Below are positions 1 through 12,994 of a stretch of DNA of 64,000 bases, one piece after another. Every line of letters starts with the position of its first letter. Position 1 is the stretch's first letter. This stretch comes from Acidobacteriota bacterium. Lineage in GTDB: Bacteria > Acidobacteriota > Terriglobia > Bryobacterales > UBA6623. Below the pieces are notes generated by a model, which was not told the origin of the DNA, did not search any database, and was given only the letters and a program-made list of their open reading frames with translations. The stretch lies in NCBI GenBank assembly GCA_016125275.1, contig WGMB01000007.1:310001-374000 (forward strand). Direction: 5' to 3'. The translations under genes were made by a program, and so were the position numbers.

Positions 1-101
1 ACGGGCCGTTGGACCGAGAAGGTTGCCACCGCCGATCCCATCTCGGCGGATGCGTCGTGCTCCTCGTCCTGCGGTCGGCGGTGCGATTCGTTCTCGATCA
101 T
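1..101 (-). CDS. 5' end of a CDS running off the window; N-terminus MIENESHRRPQDEEHDASAEMGSAVATFSVQRP resembles the start of a second RND permease
   Basis: Open frame from ATG at 101 (minus) to the window edge without stop; GGGGGAC SD-like sequence upstream; FSVQRP resembles the 'xxRRPV' start of RND permeases; lies directly downstream of an RND permease. Confidence 0.45.
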   Translation of the reverse strand, partial: MIENESHRRPQDEEHDASAEMGSAVATFSVQRP

Positions 102-123
102 GAGCCGTCCCCCTGTGTGTCGC

Positions 124-3486
<3,363 letters not shown>

Positions 3487-3509
3487 GGGATGCGGGGCGC
3501 TCCTGACGC

Positions 3510-4781
3510 CTACGAGTTCACGATGCGGGTCTTGTCGCCGTCCTTGAGCTTGCCCTGGCCGGCGACGATGATCTGGTCGCCGGCGGAGACGCCCGAACGG
3601 ACCTCGACGGCGTCGCCGTCCTCATAGCCGAGCTCGACGGCTTGGCGCCGCGCCGTCTCGCCGTCCTTGACGAAGACGAACGTCTCGCCGTCGCGCTCGA
3701 TGACAGCGCGCTTGGGGATCAACGTGGTCTCCTCGCGCGTATCGGTTTGGATACGCACCCGGACGAAGGCGCCCGGGCGATAGGCCGGATTGGTGGCGTG
3801 CAGCCGCACCGTGACCTTAACCGTGCCAGTCTGATTGTCGACGACCGGGCTCACCCGCTCGACTCGGCCGATCACGGGTTCCTCGGCTCCTTCCAGCAGA
3901 ATCTCGGCCGACTGGTTCTCCCGCACGCGCCGCGAGTCGAGCTCGGAGACGAACACGTCGGCATAGAGCGGATCGAACGAAGCCAGGTTGAACAGCGGGT
4001 CGGCCGCCGTGATCGTCTGGCCCACTTCGACGCTGCGCTGCGTAATGCGTCCGGCGAACGGCGCCAGGATGTGCGTCTGGGCGATCTGCATCTCGATCCG
4101 GGCGATCTCGTTCTCGAGCTCCTCCACGCGGTACTGACTCTCTTTGACGACCACGCCTTGCCGCTTCTCATCGAGCTCCAGCTCGGCGAGCTGATTGCGC
4201 AGTAGGGTTACGTCGGTCTCGCTGACCAGTCCCTCGGCCAGGGCGTCGGCGTTGCGCTGCACCTCGGCGCGCTTGTGCTCGATCTGCGCCTGGTTCTTCT
4301 CGCGCAGGATCGCCGCGCTCTCGAGCTGCACCCTGGTCTGGGCCAACTGCTGACGGCCCTGCTCCAGGTTGATCTTCAGCTCCCGGTCGTCCAGCGTCGC
4401 CAGTTCCTTGCCCGCGCTCACATAGGCGCCTTCTTCCACCAGCACGCTGCGCACCACGCCGGCGGCCTGCGACTTGATCTCGACGTTGCGCAGGGCCCGC
4501 AGGTTCGCCGTCGACAGCACGTGCGAGGAGATCGCGCCGCGCTGGGCGACCGAGATCTCCACCGGCACACCCTCGTCCTCTTTCGCCTTGGCCTCTTCGC
4601 CCGGCTTGTCGGACTTGGCCGCCGCCTTGGTCTTGGGCTTGGGAGGCCAAGCCTTGAGGTCATAGTTCTGTTGTAGGTACCAGCCGCCCGCCCCGACGAG
4701 GGCGGCGACGGCCAAGAAACCATAAACCGCGGTGCGTGATTGCATAAAAGTAAACGCCGGCGGACCGGCCGATGAAGACAC
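3510..4781 (-). CDS. HlyD/AcrA-type periplasmic adaptor of RND efflux pump
   Basis: 423 aa with lipoyl/coiled-coil/barrel architecture (ILAPFAGRITQRSVEVGQTITAADPLFNLASFDPLYADVFVSE); start may be internal ATG at 4745 (MQSRTAVYGFLAVAAL). Confidence 0.88.
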   Translation of the reverse strand: MSSSAGPPAFTFMQSRTAVYGFLAVAALVGAGGWYLQQNYDLKAWPPKPKTKAAAKSDKPGEEAKAKEDEGVPVEISVAQRGAISSHVLSTANLRALRNVEIKSQAAGVVRSVLVEEGAYVSAGKELATLDDRELKINLEQGRQQLAQTRVQLESAAILREKNQAQIEHKRAEVQRNADALAEGLVSETDVTLLRNQLAELELDEKRQGVVVKESQYRVEELENEIARIEMQIAQTHILAPFAGRITQRSVEVGQTITAADPLFNLASFDPLYADVFVSELDSRRVRENQSAEILLEGAEEPVIGRVERVSPVVDNQTGTVKVTVRLHATNPAYRPGAFVRVRIQTDTREETTLIPKRAVIERDGETFVFVKDGETARRQAVELGYEDGDAVEVRSGVSAGDQIIVAGQGKLKDGDKTRIVNS

Positions 4782-5079
4782 TACGAGCTTCGCGTCGAGG
4801 TTGTTCCCTCTATTACCTTCGTCGGGAGCCCGAAAAACCAGTTTGACGCAGCAACCTCGGTTTCGTGTACCCGGAACTTGCCCTGAAACGTATTTTGGCC
4901 TGACCGTCAGAATGTTTCGCGAAATCGCTGCACGAAAACACCCCTGACGCTGTCATTCCCTGTAGCGCGGCGGGAACTGATCTTTTCGACGCGCTTCGTT
5001 CGGGCCCGGACGACGTTTTCTTTCGACAACCGGCTAATCCGGAGGCAAAGGCCTGCGGGTTTGCCCCAGGAGGAAGCCC

Positions 5080-7476
5080 GTGCTCATTCAGCGCATCGTC
5101 CGTCTTCTACTGTGGATCATCGGCGTCCCGGCCACGCTTTACTATCTCGTGCCGGCCTTCGATTCGTCGACCGAGCATTCCCCTTATATTCTGCACGCGG
5201 CCGGAGCCGCCGCTGCCACCGAAGGAACCCTGGCGGTTCTCGACCTCGACGGCTCCGGAACCCAGCGGCTGTGTCCGCTCGAGCACACCGCCGTGCGGGC
5301 CCGCATCAGCGGCCACTTGGCGCGCGTGGACGTCACGCAACGCTTCAAGAACCCGTATGACGAGCCGATCGAGGCCGTCTATGTCTTCCCGCTGCCCGCC
5401 GCCGCGGCTGTGGATGAGATGACCATACGGGTCGGCGAGCGCACCATCCGCGGCCGCATCGAGCGCCGCGAGGAAGCCCAAAGAATTTACGAAGCGGCGC
5501 GCGACCGGGGCCAACTGGCAGCCCTGCTCGACCAGGAGCGCCCGAACATCTTCACCCAGGCGCTGGCGAACATCCGCCCCGGCGAGTCGGTCGAGGTAAA
5601 TATTCGCTATGTCGAGACGCTGGTCTACGACGCCGGCTCCTACGAGTTCGCCTTCCCGATGGTGGTCGGCCCGCGCTACATGCCCGGCGATCCCACCGGC
5701 AAGCAGGCCGGCGGCTTCGCCCCCGACACCGGCCAGGTTCCTGACGCCTCGCGCATCTCTCCCCGGCCGGTCCCGCCGGGCATGCGCGCCGGGCACGATC
5801 TGTCGCTCGAGATCGAGCTCGACGCCGGCGTGGCCCTCCGTGGGCTGGCAGCCAAGAGCCACGAGATCCTCGTCGAGCGTCCGGCGCCGACGCGCGCGGT
5901 GGTGCGGCTCAAGGAGCAAGCCGTGATCCCGAACAAGGACTTCGTGCTGCGCTATGACGTGGCCGGCGAAGAGATCGGCGATGTCACGATGGCCTACCAG
6001 GACCGCCGCGGCGGCTACTTCTCGCTCGTGCTCGAGCCGCCCCGGCGCTTCACCGTCGAGGACGTGACCCCCAAGGAGCTGGTCTTCGTGCTCGACGTCT
6101 CCGGCTCGATGAGCGGCTTCCCCATCGAGAAGGCCAAGGAGACCATGAAGCTCGCGCTCGACGGCTTGTATCCGCGCGACGCCTTCAACCTGATCACCTT
6201 CGCCGGCGAGACCAAGGTGCTGTTCCCGCAGCCCGTCCCGGCCACGGCGGCCAACCTGGCCCACGCCCAGAAGTTTCTCGACAGCCGCGCCGGAGGGGGC
6301 GGCACCGAGATGATGCAGGCGATCCGCACGGCGCTCGAGCCGTCGGACGCGTCCGAGCGCGTCCGCATCGTCTGCTTTATGACCGACGGCTACATCGGCA
6401 ATGACATGGCCGTGCTCGACGAGATCCGCAAGCACCCCAACGCCCGCATCTTCTCCTTCGGCATCGGCTCGTCGACCAACCGCTTTCTGCTCGACAAGAT
6501 GGCCGAGCTGGGTCGCGGCGAGGTCGAGTACGTCAGCCTGCAAGACGACGGCTCGGCCGCCGCGCGCCGCTTCCACGAGCGCGTTCGCAATCCGCTGCTG
6601 ACCGACGTGCAGCTCGACTTCGAGGGCTTGGAGGTCTCCGAAGCCTACCCCCAACGGCTGCCGGACCTGTTCTCTGCCAAGCCGGTGGTGGTGACGGGCC
6701 GTTTCGCCGCCCCGGCGAAAGGGACGATCGTGCTGCGCGGCAAGGTCTCCGGCGAGGCTTGGCAGCGTCGGATTCCCGTCGACTTCTCCACTGGTCTGGA
6801 CCGTCACGACGTAGTGGCGACCCTGTGGGCTCGCGCCAAGGTGGCGGACTTGATGCAGCAGGACTTCGCCGGAATCCAGGGCGGCTCGCCGCGGCCGGAG
6901 ATCCGTGAGGGGATCACCCAGTTGGGGCTGGACTACCGCCTGATGACGCAGTTCACCTCCTTCGTGGCCGTGGAGGAGTCGGTGGTCACCGAGGGCGGCA
7001 AGCCGCGCCGCGTGGAAGTCCCGGTGGAGATGCCGGAAGGCGTCAGCTACGAAGGCGTCTTCGGCGGCTGCCCCACCTGCCAGGTAGCGAACGCGCCGGC
7101 CGCCGTCGGTGGGATGAGCATGCTGCGGCAGGCCGTAGGGTTTGCCGGCAGCGCCCCGACGGCCGACCGGGCGGCGGCCTCGCCTCTGGTGCTGAAGTCC
7201 GAAGCCAAGCCCAAATCCGCGGCGGACGCCGACGCGGATGCGCTGGCCAAGCTCGACCCCAAGCTCCGCGCCCTGGTCGGCCAATCCGGCAAGCAGGTGG
7301 AGATCGAGGTCTGGCTGGCGGACGACTCCGCCGACCTGCTCGCCGCCTTGCGCGGGCTCGGCTATGTCGAGACCCAGGCCCCGAAGGTGGCCAAGATCCG
7401 TCGAGGCCGCATCGCCGCCGACAAGCTGCTGGCCTTGGCTCGGCTGGAAGGCGTCCGCTTCCTCAAGGCGATCTAA
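5080..7476 (+). CDS. VIT and VWA domain-containing membrane-anchored protein
   Basis: N-terminal TM; VIT domain (VTQRFKNPYDEPIEAVYVFPLP...GQLAALLDQERPNIFTQALANIRPGE); VWA MIDAS FVLDVSGSMSG; GTG start with AGGAGG SD. Confidence 0.88.
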   Translation: MLIQRIVRLLLWIIGVPATLYYLVPAFDSSTEHSPYILHAAGAAAATEGTLAVLDLDGSGTQRLCPLEHTAVRARISGHLARVDVTQRFKNPYDEPIEAVYVFPLPAAAAVDEMTIRVGERTIRGRIERREEAQRIYEAARDRGQLAALLDQERPNIFTQALANIRPGESVEVNIRYVETLVYDAGSYEFAFPMVVGPRYMPGDPTGKQAGGFAPDTGQVPDASRISPRPVPPGMRAGHDLSLEIELDAGVALRGLAAKSHEILVERPAPTRAVVRLKEQAVIPNKDFVLRYDVAGEEIGDVTMAYQDRRGGYFSLVLEPPRRFTVEDVTPKELVFVLDVSGSMSGFPIEKAKETMKLALDGLYPRDAFNLITFAGETKVLFPQPVPATAANLAHAQKFLDSRAGGGGTEMMQAIRTALEPSDASERVRIVCFMTDGYIGNDMAVLDEIRKHPNARIFSFGIGSSTNRFLLDKMAELGRGEVEYVSLQDDGSAAARRFHERVRNPLLTDVQLDFEGLEVSEAYPQRLPDLFSAKPVVVTGRFAAPAKGTIVLRGKVSGEAWQRRIPVDFSTGLDRHDVVATLWARAKVADLMQQDFAGIQGGSPRPEIREGITQLGLDYRLMTQFTSFVAVEESVVTEGGKPRRVEVPVEMPEGVSYEGVFGGCPTCQVANAPAAVGGMSMLRQAVGFAGSAPTADRAAASPLVLKSEAKPKSAADADADALAKLDPKLRALVGQSGKQVEIEVWLADDSADLLAALRGLGYVETQAPKVAKIRRGRIAADKLLALARLEGVRFLKAI

Positions 7477-7516
7477 GCTTCGGACAATTTAATCCCGCCG
7501 CAACCGTAAAGCCCCT

Positions 7517-7553
7517 CCCCGGTAGGCCGATATCACTCAAGAGCCTACCGGGG
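7517..7553. promoter_or_regulatory. Perfect 11-bp inverted repeat (CCCCGGTAGGC / GCCTACCGGGG) ending 9 nt before cheA ATG
   Basis: Read directly: CCCCGGTAGGC-cgatatcactcaaga-GCCTACCGGGG; no U-tract. Confidence 0.7.
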
Positions 7554-7562
7554 CTGGGTGCG

Positions 7563-10220
7563 ATGGACGAACAACAAGAAATCGTCACTGAATTCCTGAT
7601 CGAAAGCGCGGAGAACCTCAACCAGCTCGATCAGGACTTTGTGGAGCTCGAGCAGAGTCCGGACGACCGGGAACTGCTGTCGAGCATCTTCCGCACGATT
7701 CACACCATTAAAGGGACGTGCGGTTTCCTTGGCTTTCATACGCTCGAAGCGGTCACGCATCGAGCGGAAAATCTACTGAGCCAGTTGCGGGAGGGGGAGC
7801 GGCGGCTGACGCCCGAGCTCACCACGCTGCTGCTCGAAACCGTCGACGTGGTCAAGGGTATCTTGGGCTCGATCGAGAAGACCGGCGGCGAGGGCGACGA
7901 CCAGTACAGCGCCTTGCGCGAACGGCTCGAAGCCGTAGCCGACGCGCCGGACGGACTCGACGCCGCCGAGGCGGAGGACGATCTCGACGAAGCGGTCGAG
8001 GAAGCCGACGACGTCGAAGCCGAAGCCGATTCGATCGCGACCGCCGAGGACGATTCGAGCTCCGAGGACGACTCGGTCGTCGAGCTCACGCCTGCGGCTG
8101 CGCGAAAACCGGCGCCGCAAGCCGCGTCCGCTGCGCAGGAGCACGACGAAGAGCGCTCGGCGCACCCGCACCGGCTGCACGCCGCCGACGCCAACATCCG
8201 CGTCGACGTCGATTTGCTCGACAGCTTGATGAATCTGGTCGGCGAGCTGGTTCTGGCCCGCAACCAGATCCTGCAATATACCGACACGCAGGAAGACGCC
8301 GGCTTCACCGGGGCCTCCCAGCGGCTGAACCTGATCACCACCGAGCTGCAGGCCAACGTCATGAAGACGCGCATGCAGCCGATCCGCATCGTCTGGAGCA
8401 AGTTCCCGCGCGTCGTGCGCGATCTGGGCCAATCCTTCGGCAAGCAGATCGAGCTCGCCATGGAGGGCGCCGACACCGAGCTCGACAAGACGATCATCGA
8501 AGCGATCAAGGACCCGCTCACGCATATCGTGCGCAACTCCTGCGATCACGGCATCGAGAGCCCCGAGGTGCGCGTCGCCGCCGGCAAGCCGCCGCGGGGA
8601 CGGCTGCTGCTGCGGGCCTACCACGAGGGCGGCCAGGTCAACATCGAGATCTCCGACGACGGCGGCGGTATCGACACCCAGCGCCTCAAGCAGAAGGCGC
8701 TGCAGAAGGGGCTGATCCAGCCCGAGCAGGCCGAGCGGATGAACGAGCGCGAGCTGCTCGAGCTCATCTTCCTGCCCGGCTTCTCCACCGCGGCCAAGAT
8801 CACCAACGTCTCCGGACGCGGCGTCGGCATGGACGTCGTCCGCACCAACATCGAGAAGATCGGCGGCTCGATCGACCTGCACAGCCGGCTCGGCGAAGGC
8901 GCCACCATCAAGATCAAGATTCCGCTGACGCTGGCGATCATCCCGGCGCTGGTAGTCACCTGCGGCGGCGAGCGCTTCGCCATCCCGCAGGTCAACCTGC
9001 TCGAGCTGGTCCGGGTCGAGCCCGGCCAGGAGCAGCAGATCGAGCAGATCCACGGCTCGCCGGTGTTCCGCTTGCGCGGTAAGCTGCTGCCGCTGGTCTT
9101 TCTGCACGAGGTCTTGCAGCTCGAGCCGCAGGCCGAGGACGAGTCGGTAAACATCATCGTGCTGCAGGCCGACGAGCAGGCCTTCGGACTGGTCGTCGAC
9201 GGCGTCAGCGACACCGCCGAGATCGTGGTCAAGCCGTTGAGCAAGCTGCTCAAGGGCATCAGTTGCTACGCCGGCGCGACGATCATGGGCGACGGCAAGG
9301 TCGCTCTCATCCTGGACGTGATGGGGCTGGCGCAGATGGGAGGAGCCTTGACCGAGACGCGCTCTCACGGCCGTTCCTCGGTCGAGTCCAGCCAGGACAC
9401 GGCGCTGGACAAACAGGCCGTGCTGCTGTTCCGCTGCGGCGACCGTGATCGCCTGGCGGCGCCGCTGGCGCTGGTCGACCGGCTCGAGGAGTTTCCGCGC
9501 GACCGCGTGGAGCGCTCCGGCGGCCGCCTGGTCGTGCAGTACCGCAACCGCATCCTGCCGTTGGCCCCGTTGTCGGACACCATCGGCGGCGGAGGCGGCG
9601 GCTATGACGACGACAAGCTGCAGGCCGTGGTGTTCAGCTACGGCGATCGGCGGGTCGGCGTGGTGGTCGACGAGATTCTCGACATCGTCGAGGAGCAGAT
9701 CCGCGTCCGCTCGGCCTCGAGCGAGCGCGGAATCCAGGGCACGGCGGTCGTGGGCGGCAAGGTGACCGAGTTCATCGACCTGCGCAGCGTGCTCGCCGGC
9801 TGCGACGAAGACTGGTTCGACGGCCGCAGCGAGGAGACCTCCCAGCCCGCGCGGGTGCTGCTGGTCGAACCTTCGGCGTTCGCCCGGGGCTTGATGCGCG
9901 GCGACCTCGAAGGCGCCGGCTACCGGGTCGTGGAGGCGATCCAGGCCGAAGACGCTCTCTCGCGGCTGCGGCGGGGCGAGTACGATCTGCTCGCCTGCAG
10001 CCTCGATCTGCCCGCGCCCGGAGCGGCGGCCCTAGTCGAACGCGCTCGGGCCCAGTCCGACCATGCCCGCCTGCCCGCTCTGGGGCTGGCCAACCCCGGC
10101 TCGACGACTCACGTCCCGGGATTCGACCGCTGTCTCGACAAGTTCGACCGTTCGGCGTTGTTACGCGCCGCCGAAGAGCTCACCGCGCCCGCCTCCGAGG
10201 CGGCAGGAGTCCTGCGATGA
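7563..10220 (+). CDS. cheA: Chemotaxis histidine kinase CheA, hybrid with a C-terminal degenerate receiver
   Basis: Hpt HTIKGTCGF, HATPase (HIVRNSCDHGIE, GRGVGMDVV), CheW-like regulatory regions, C-terminal REC-like fold ARVLLVEPSAF...YDLLACSLDLP. Confidence 0.93.
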   Translation: MDEQQEIVTEFLIESAENLNQLDQDFVELEQSPDDRELLSSIFRTIHTIKGTCGFLGFHTLEAVTHRAENLLSQLREGERRLTPELTTLLLETVDVVKGILGSIEKTGGEGDDQYSALRERLEAVADAPDGLDAAEAEDDLDEAVEEADDVEAEADSIATAEDDSSSEDDSVVELTPAAARKPAPQAASAAQEHDEERSAHPHRLHAADANIRVDVDLLDSLMNLVGELVLARNQILQYTDTQEDAGFTGASQRLNLITTELQANVMKTRMQPIRIVWSKFPRVVRDLGQSFGKQIELAMEGADTELDKTIIEAIKDPLTHIVRNSCDHGIESPEVRVAAGKPPRGRLLLRAYHEGGQVNIEISDDGGGIDTQRLKQKALQKGLIQPEQAERMNERELLELIFLPGFSTAAKITNVSGRGVGMDVVRTNIEKIGGSIDLHSRLGEGATIKIKIPLTLAIIPALVVTCGGERFAIPQVNLLELVRVEPGQEQQIEQIHGSPVFRLRGKLLPLVFLHEVLQLEPQAEDESVNIIVLQADEQAFGLVVDGVSDTAEIVVKPLSKLLKGISCYAGATIMGDGKVALILDVMGLAQMGGALTETRSHGRSSVESSQDTALDKQAVLLFRCGDRDRLAAPLALVDRLEEFPRDRVERSGGRLVVQYRNRILPLAPLSDTIGGGGGGYDDDKLQAVVFSYGDRRVGVVVDEILDIVEEQIRVRSASSERGIQGTAVVGGKVTEFIDLRSVLAGCDEDWFDGRSEETSQPARVLLVEPSAFARGLMRGDLEGAGYRVVEAIQAEDALSRLRRGEYDLLACSLDLPAPGAAALVERARAQSDHARLPALGLANPGSTTHVPGFDRCLDKFDRSALLRAAEELTAPASEAAGVLR

Positions 10221-10675
10221 ATCCCACCGCCGCCTCGGATGCCGCCGGGGAAGCCCGCAGCCGCCAGTACGCCACCTTCATGGTCGGCGACCTGTACTTC
10301 GGCGTGGATGTGTTGCAGGTGCAGGAGGTGCTGCGCTACCAGCAGATGACTCCGGTCCCCTGCGCCGATCGCGTCATCGAAGGCTTGATCAATCTGCGCG
10401 GACAGATCGTCACCGCCTTCGACGTGCGGCGCCGGCTCGGCCTGCCGCCGCGCTCCTCCGATCGCACTCCGATGAACGTCGTCATTCGCAGCGACGACGG
10501 CGCCGTGAGTCTATTGGTGGACGAGATCGGCGACGTCATCGAAGTCCACCCGGACACGTTTGAGGACCCCCCGCCGACCATCGGCCGCGCCGCGCGCGAC
10601 CTGCTCTACGGCGTCTACAAGCTCGAAGACCGGCTCTTGCTGGCCCTGGCCGCTGACAAGATTCTCAAGGTCTAG
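10217..10675 (+). CDS. cheW: Chemotaxis coupling protein CheW
   Basis: [26 protein letters not shown]...[28 protein letters not shown] overlap with cheA. Confidence 0.93.
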   Translation: MNPTAASDAAGEARSRQYATFMVGDLYFGVDVLQVQEVLRYQQMTPVPCADRVIEGLINLRGQIVTAFDVRRRLGLPPRSSDRTPMNVVIRSDDGAVSLLVDEIGDVIEVHPDTFEDPPPTIGRAARDLLYGVYKLEDRLLLALAADKILKV

Positions 10676-10737
10676 CAACCCGACAACAACCCGTTTGGCC
10701 TGAACACAACCCTGATTCGAAGGAGCGTCCGCCCGCC

Positions 10738-12573
10738 ATGGCCCGTACATCCACGAAGGACACAGATACGAGTTTGACGAAACTAGCCGCCGGCGTTTCC
10801 GGAGCCAAGCCGGCCCCGAGGAAAACCAAGCCCATGCCCACCGCTTCCACCCGCTCGAACGGCGCCGCTGTCGCCGAGGTCTCCGTCTCGGACCACGTCT
10901 TCCATCAGCTCGTCGAGAACGCGCCCACGGCGATGATGTGCGCCGATCTCGACTGCACCATCACCTATATCAATCCGACCTCGGCCAAGACGCTCAAGAA
11001 GATCGAGCGCTTGCTGCCGTGCAAGGTGGACGAGATCGTCGGCCAGTCGATCGACATCTTCCACAAGAATCCCGCGCATCAGCGGCGCCTGTTGGCCGAT
11101 CCGTCGAATCTGCCGCACCGCGCCAAGATCAAGGTCGGCGAGGAAACTCTCGACCTGCTGATGAACGCGATGTACGACGAGAACGGCGACTACATGGGCG
11201 CCATGGTGACCTGGGAGCTCATCACCGAGAAGCTCGTGCTCGAGGCGCGCAGCGCCGACTTCCAGAGCCAAATCGAGGCCGTCAGCCGCACCCAGAGCGT
11301 CATCGAGTTCGAGCTCGACGGGACGATCCGGACGGCGAATGACAACTTCCTCAAGGCGATGGGCTACCGCTTGGAGGAGATCCAGGGCAAACACCACCGC
11401 ATCTTCGTGGACGAGGCCTATCGCAGCAGCCCGGCCTACGGTGAGTTTTGGCAGAAGCTGGGGCGCGGTGAGTTCCAGGCCGGGGAGTTCCGCCGCATCA
11501 AGAAGAACGGCGACGAGATCTGGCTGCAGGCCTCGTACAACCCGATCCTCGACGCCAGCGGGCGGCCCATCAAGGTGGTCAAATACGTCTCGGGCGACAT
11601 CACCGAGCAGAAGCGCGCCGAGCAGCGGCTGAAGGGGTCGGTCAACCAGATGCTCGAGGTCGTCAAGCTGGCCAAGGCCGGCGACCTGACCGTCGAGGTG
11701 CCCGTCCGCGGCTCCGACGCCATGGGGCAGATGGGCGAAGGCCTCGAAGGCTTCATCGACGACCTGCGCGGCACCATCACCCGCATGTCCGAGAACGCGC
11801 AGCAACTGTCGGCCTCGGCCGAGGAGCTCACCGCCGTCAGCCAGCAGATGGCCAGCAGCGCCGAGGAGACCTCCTCGCAGGTGACCGTCGTCTCGGCCGC
11901 CAGTGAAGAGGTGACCCGCAACGTGCAGGTGGCCGCCGCCGGCGCCGAGGAGATGTCGGCGTCGATTCGCGAGATCGCCAAGAGCTCGGCCGAAGCCGCC
12001 AAGATCGCCAAGCAGGCCGTCGATGTGGCCGAATCCGCGAACTCGACCATCAAGGACCTGGGCGATTCGTCGGTGGAGATCGGCAAGGTCATCAAGGTCA
12101 TCACCTCGATCGCGCAGCAGACGAACCTGCTGGCGCTCAACGCCACCATCGAGGCCGCGCGCGCCGGTGAGGCAGGTAAGGGCTTTGCCGTGGTCGCCAA
12201 CGAGGTCAAGGAGCTGGCCAAGCAGACCGCCCAGGCCACCGAAGACATCTCGCAGAAGATCGAAGCCATCCAGCAGGGCTCCAAGGGCGCCGTCGAGGCG
12301 ATCGCCGAGGTCGGCTCGATCATCAATCAGATCAACGACATCTCCAACACCATCGCTTCGTCGGTGGAGGAGCAGACGGCGACGACCAACGAGATCAGCC
12401 GCAACGTCAGCGAGGCCGCTCGCGGTTCGGCCGAGATCGGCGAGAACATCACCGGCGTCGCTTCGGCTGCGGAGTCGGCCGCGCATGGCGCCAACGATAC
12501 GCTCCAGGCCGCCAAGGGGCTGGCGACGATGTCGGCGCAACTGCAAGAGATGGTCAGCCGCTTCAAGGTCTGA
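10738..12573 (+). CDS. Soluble methyl-accepting chemotaxis protein with two PAS domains
   Basis: No TM segment; PAS regions at N-term; signalling tip [33 protein letters not shown]. Confidence 0.92.
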   Translation: MARTSTKDTDTSLTKLAAGVSGAKPAPRKTKPMPTASTRSNGAAVAEVSVSDHVFHQLVENAPTAMMCADLDCTITYINPTSAKTLKKIERLLPCKVDEIVGQSIDIFHKNPAHQRRLLADPSNLPHRAKIKVGEETLDLLMNAMYDENGDYMGAMVTWELITEKLVLEARSADFQSQIEAVSRTQSVIEFELDGTIRTANDNFLKAMGYRLEEIQGKHHRIFVDEAYRSSPAYGEFWQKLGRGEFQAGEFRRIKKNGDEIWLQASYNPILDASGRPIKVVKYVSGDITEQKRAEQRLKGSVNQMLEVVKLAKAGDLTVEVPVRGSDAMGQMGEGLEGFIDDLRGTITRMSENAQQLSASAEELTAVSQQMASSAEETSSQVTVVSAASEEVTRNVQVAAAGAEEMSASIREIAKSSAEAAKIAKQAVDVAESANSTIKDLGDSSVEIGKVIKVITSIAQQTNLLALNATIEAARAGEAGKGFAVVANEVKELAKQTAQATEDISQKIEAIQQGSKGAVEAIAEVGSIINQINDISNTIASSVEEQTATTNEISRNVSEAARGSAEIGENITGVASAAESAAHGANDTLQAAKGLATMSAQLQEMVSRFKV

Positions 12574-12605
12574 AGGCTTGGCGCGCGACCGTCCGAGGCA
12601 ACCCC

Positions 12606-12980
12606 ATGCAACAGGCGCTCATTATTGACGACTCCAAGGCGATCCGGAGGATCCTGGGCGCCACGATACGAGAGCTCGGCTTCGATGTCGCCGAAGCCGG
12701 CAACGGGAGGGAGGCGCTCGAGGAGCTCGCGCGCCTCCCCGGCCCCGTCCGCCTGATCCTCGTCGACTGGAACATGCCGGAGATGAACGGGATGGAATTC
12801 TTGTTGGCCCTGCAAGGCCGCGAGCGCCATCCCGACACCAAAGTGATGATGGTGACCACCGAGACGGCCATTGACCAGATGATCAAGGCCCTCGAGGCCG
12901 GCGCGGACGAATACATCATGAAACCGTTCACGCGCGATGCGATTGTCGACAAGCTGCGGCTGCTCGGCATCGTCAATTAA
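12606..12980 (+). CDS. cheY: Response regulator, CheY-like
   Basis: Stand-alone receiver ALIIDDSKAIRR...LILVDWNMPEMNG...EYIMKPF. Confidence 0.92.
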   Translation: MQQALIIDDSKAIRRILGATIRELGFDVAEAGNGREALEELARLPGPVRLILVDWNMPEMNGMEFLLALQGRERHPDTKVMMVTTETAIDQMIKALEAGADEYIMKPFTRDAIVDKLRLLGIVN

Positions 12981-12994
12981 GGCAGGTCTCGAAG

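Noticed and set aside
5041-5079. c-di-GMP riboswitch at the VIT/VWA leader
   Set aside because: Only a GGCAAA/TTTGCC stem is present; the conserved tetraloop-receptor and second-helix elements are not visible, so only a generic hairpin is reported
5107-7284. 725-aa minus-strand ORF antisense to the VIT/VWA gene, and similar long shadows (7773-9368, 10783-12546, 20039-21643, 24210-26381, 35918-37732, 53602-55827, 58168-60072)
   Set aside because: Mirror ORFs of well-supported genes; no recognisable domain and biased composition
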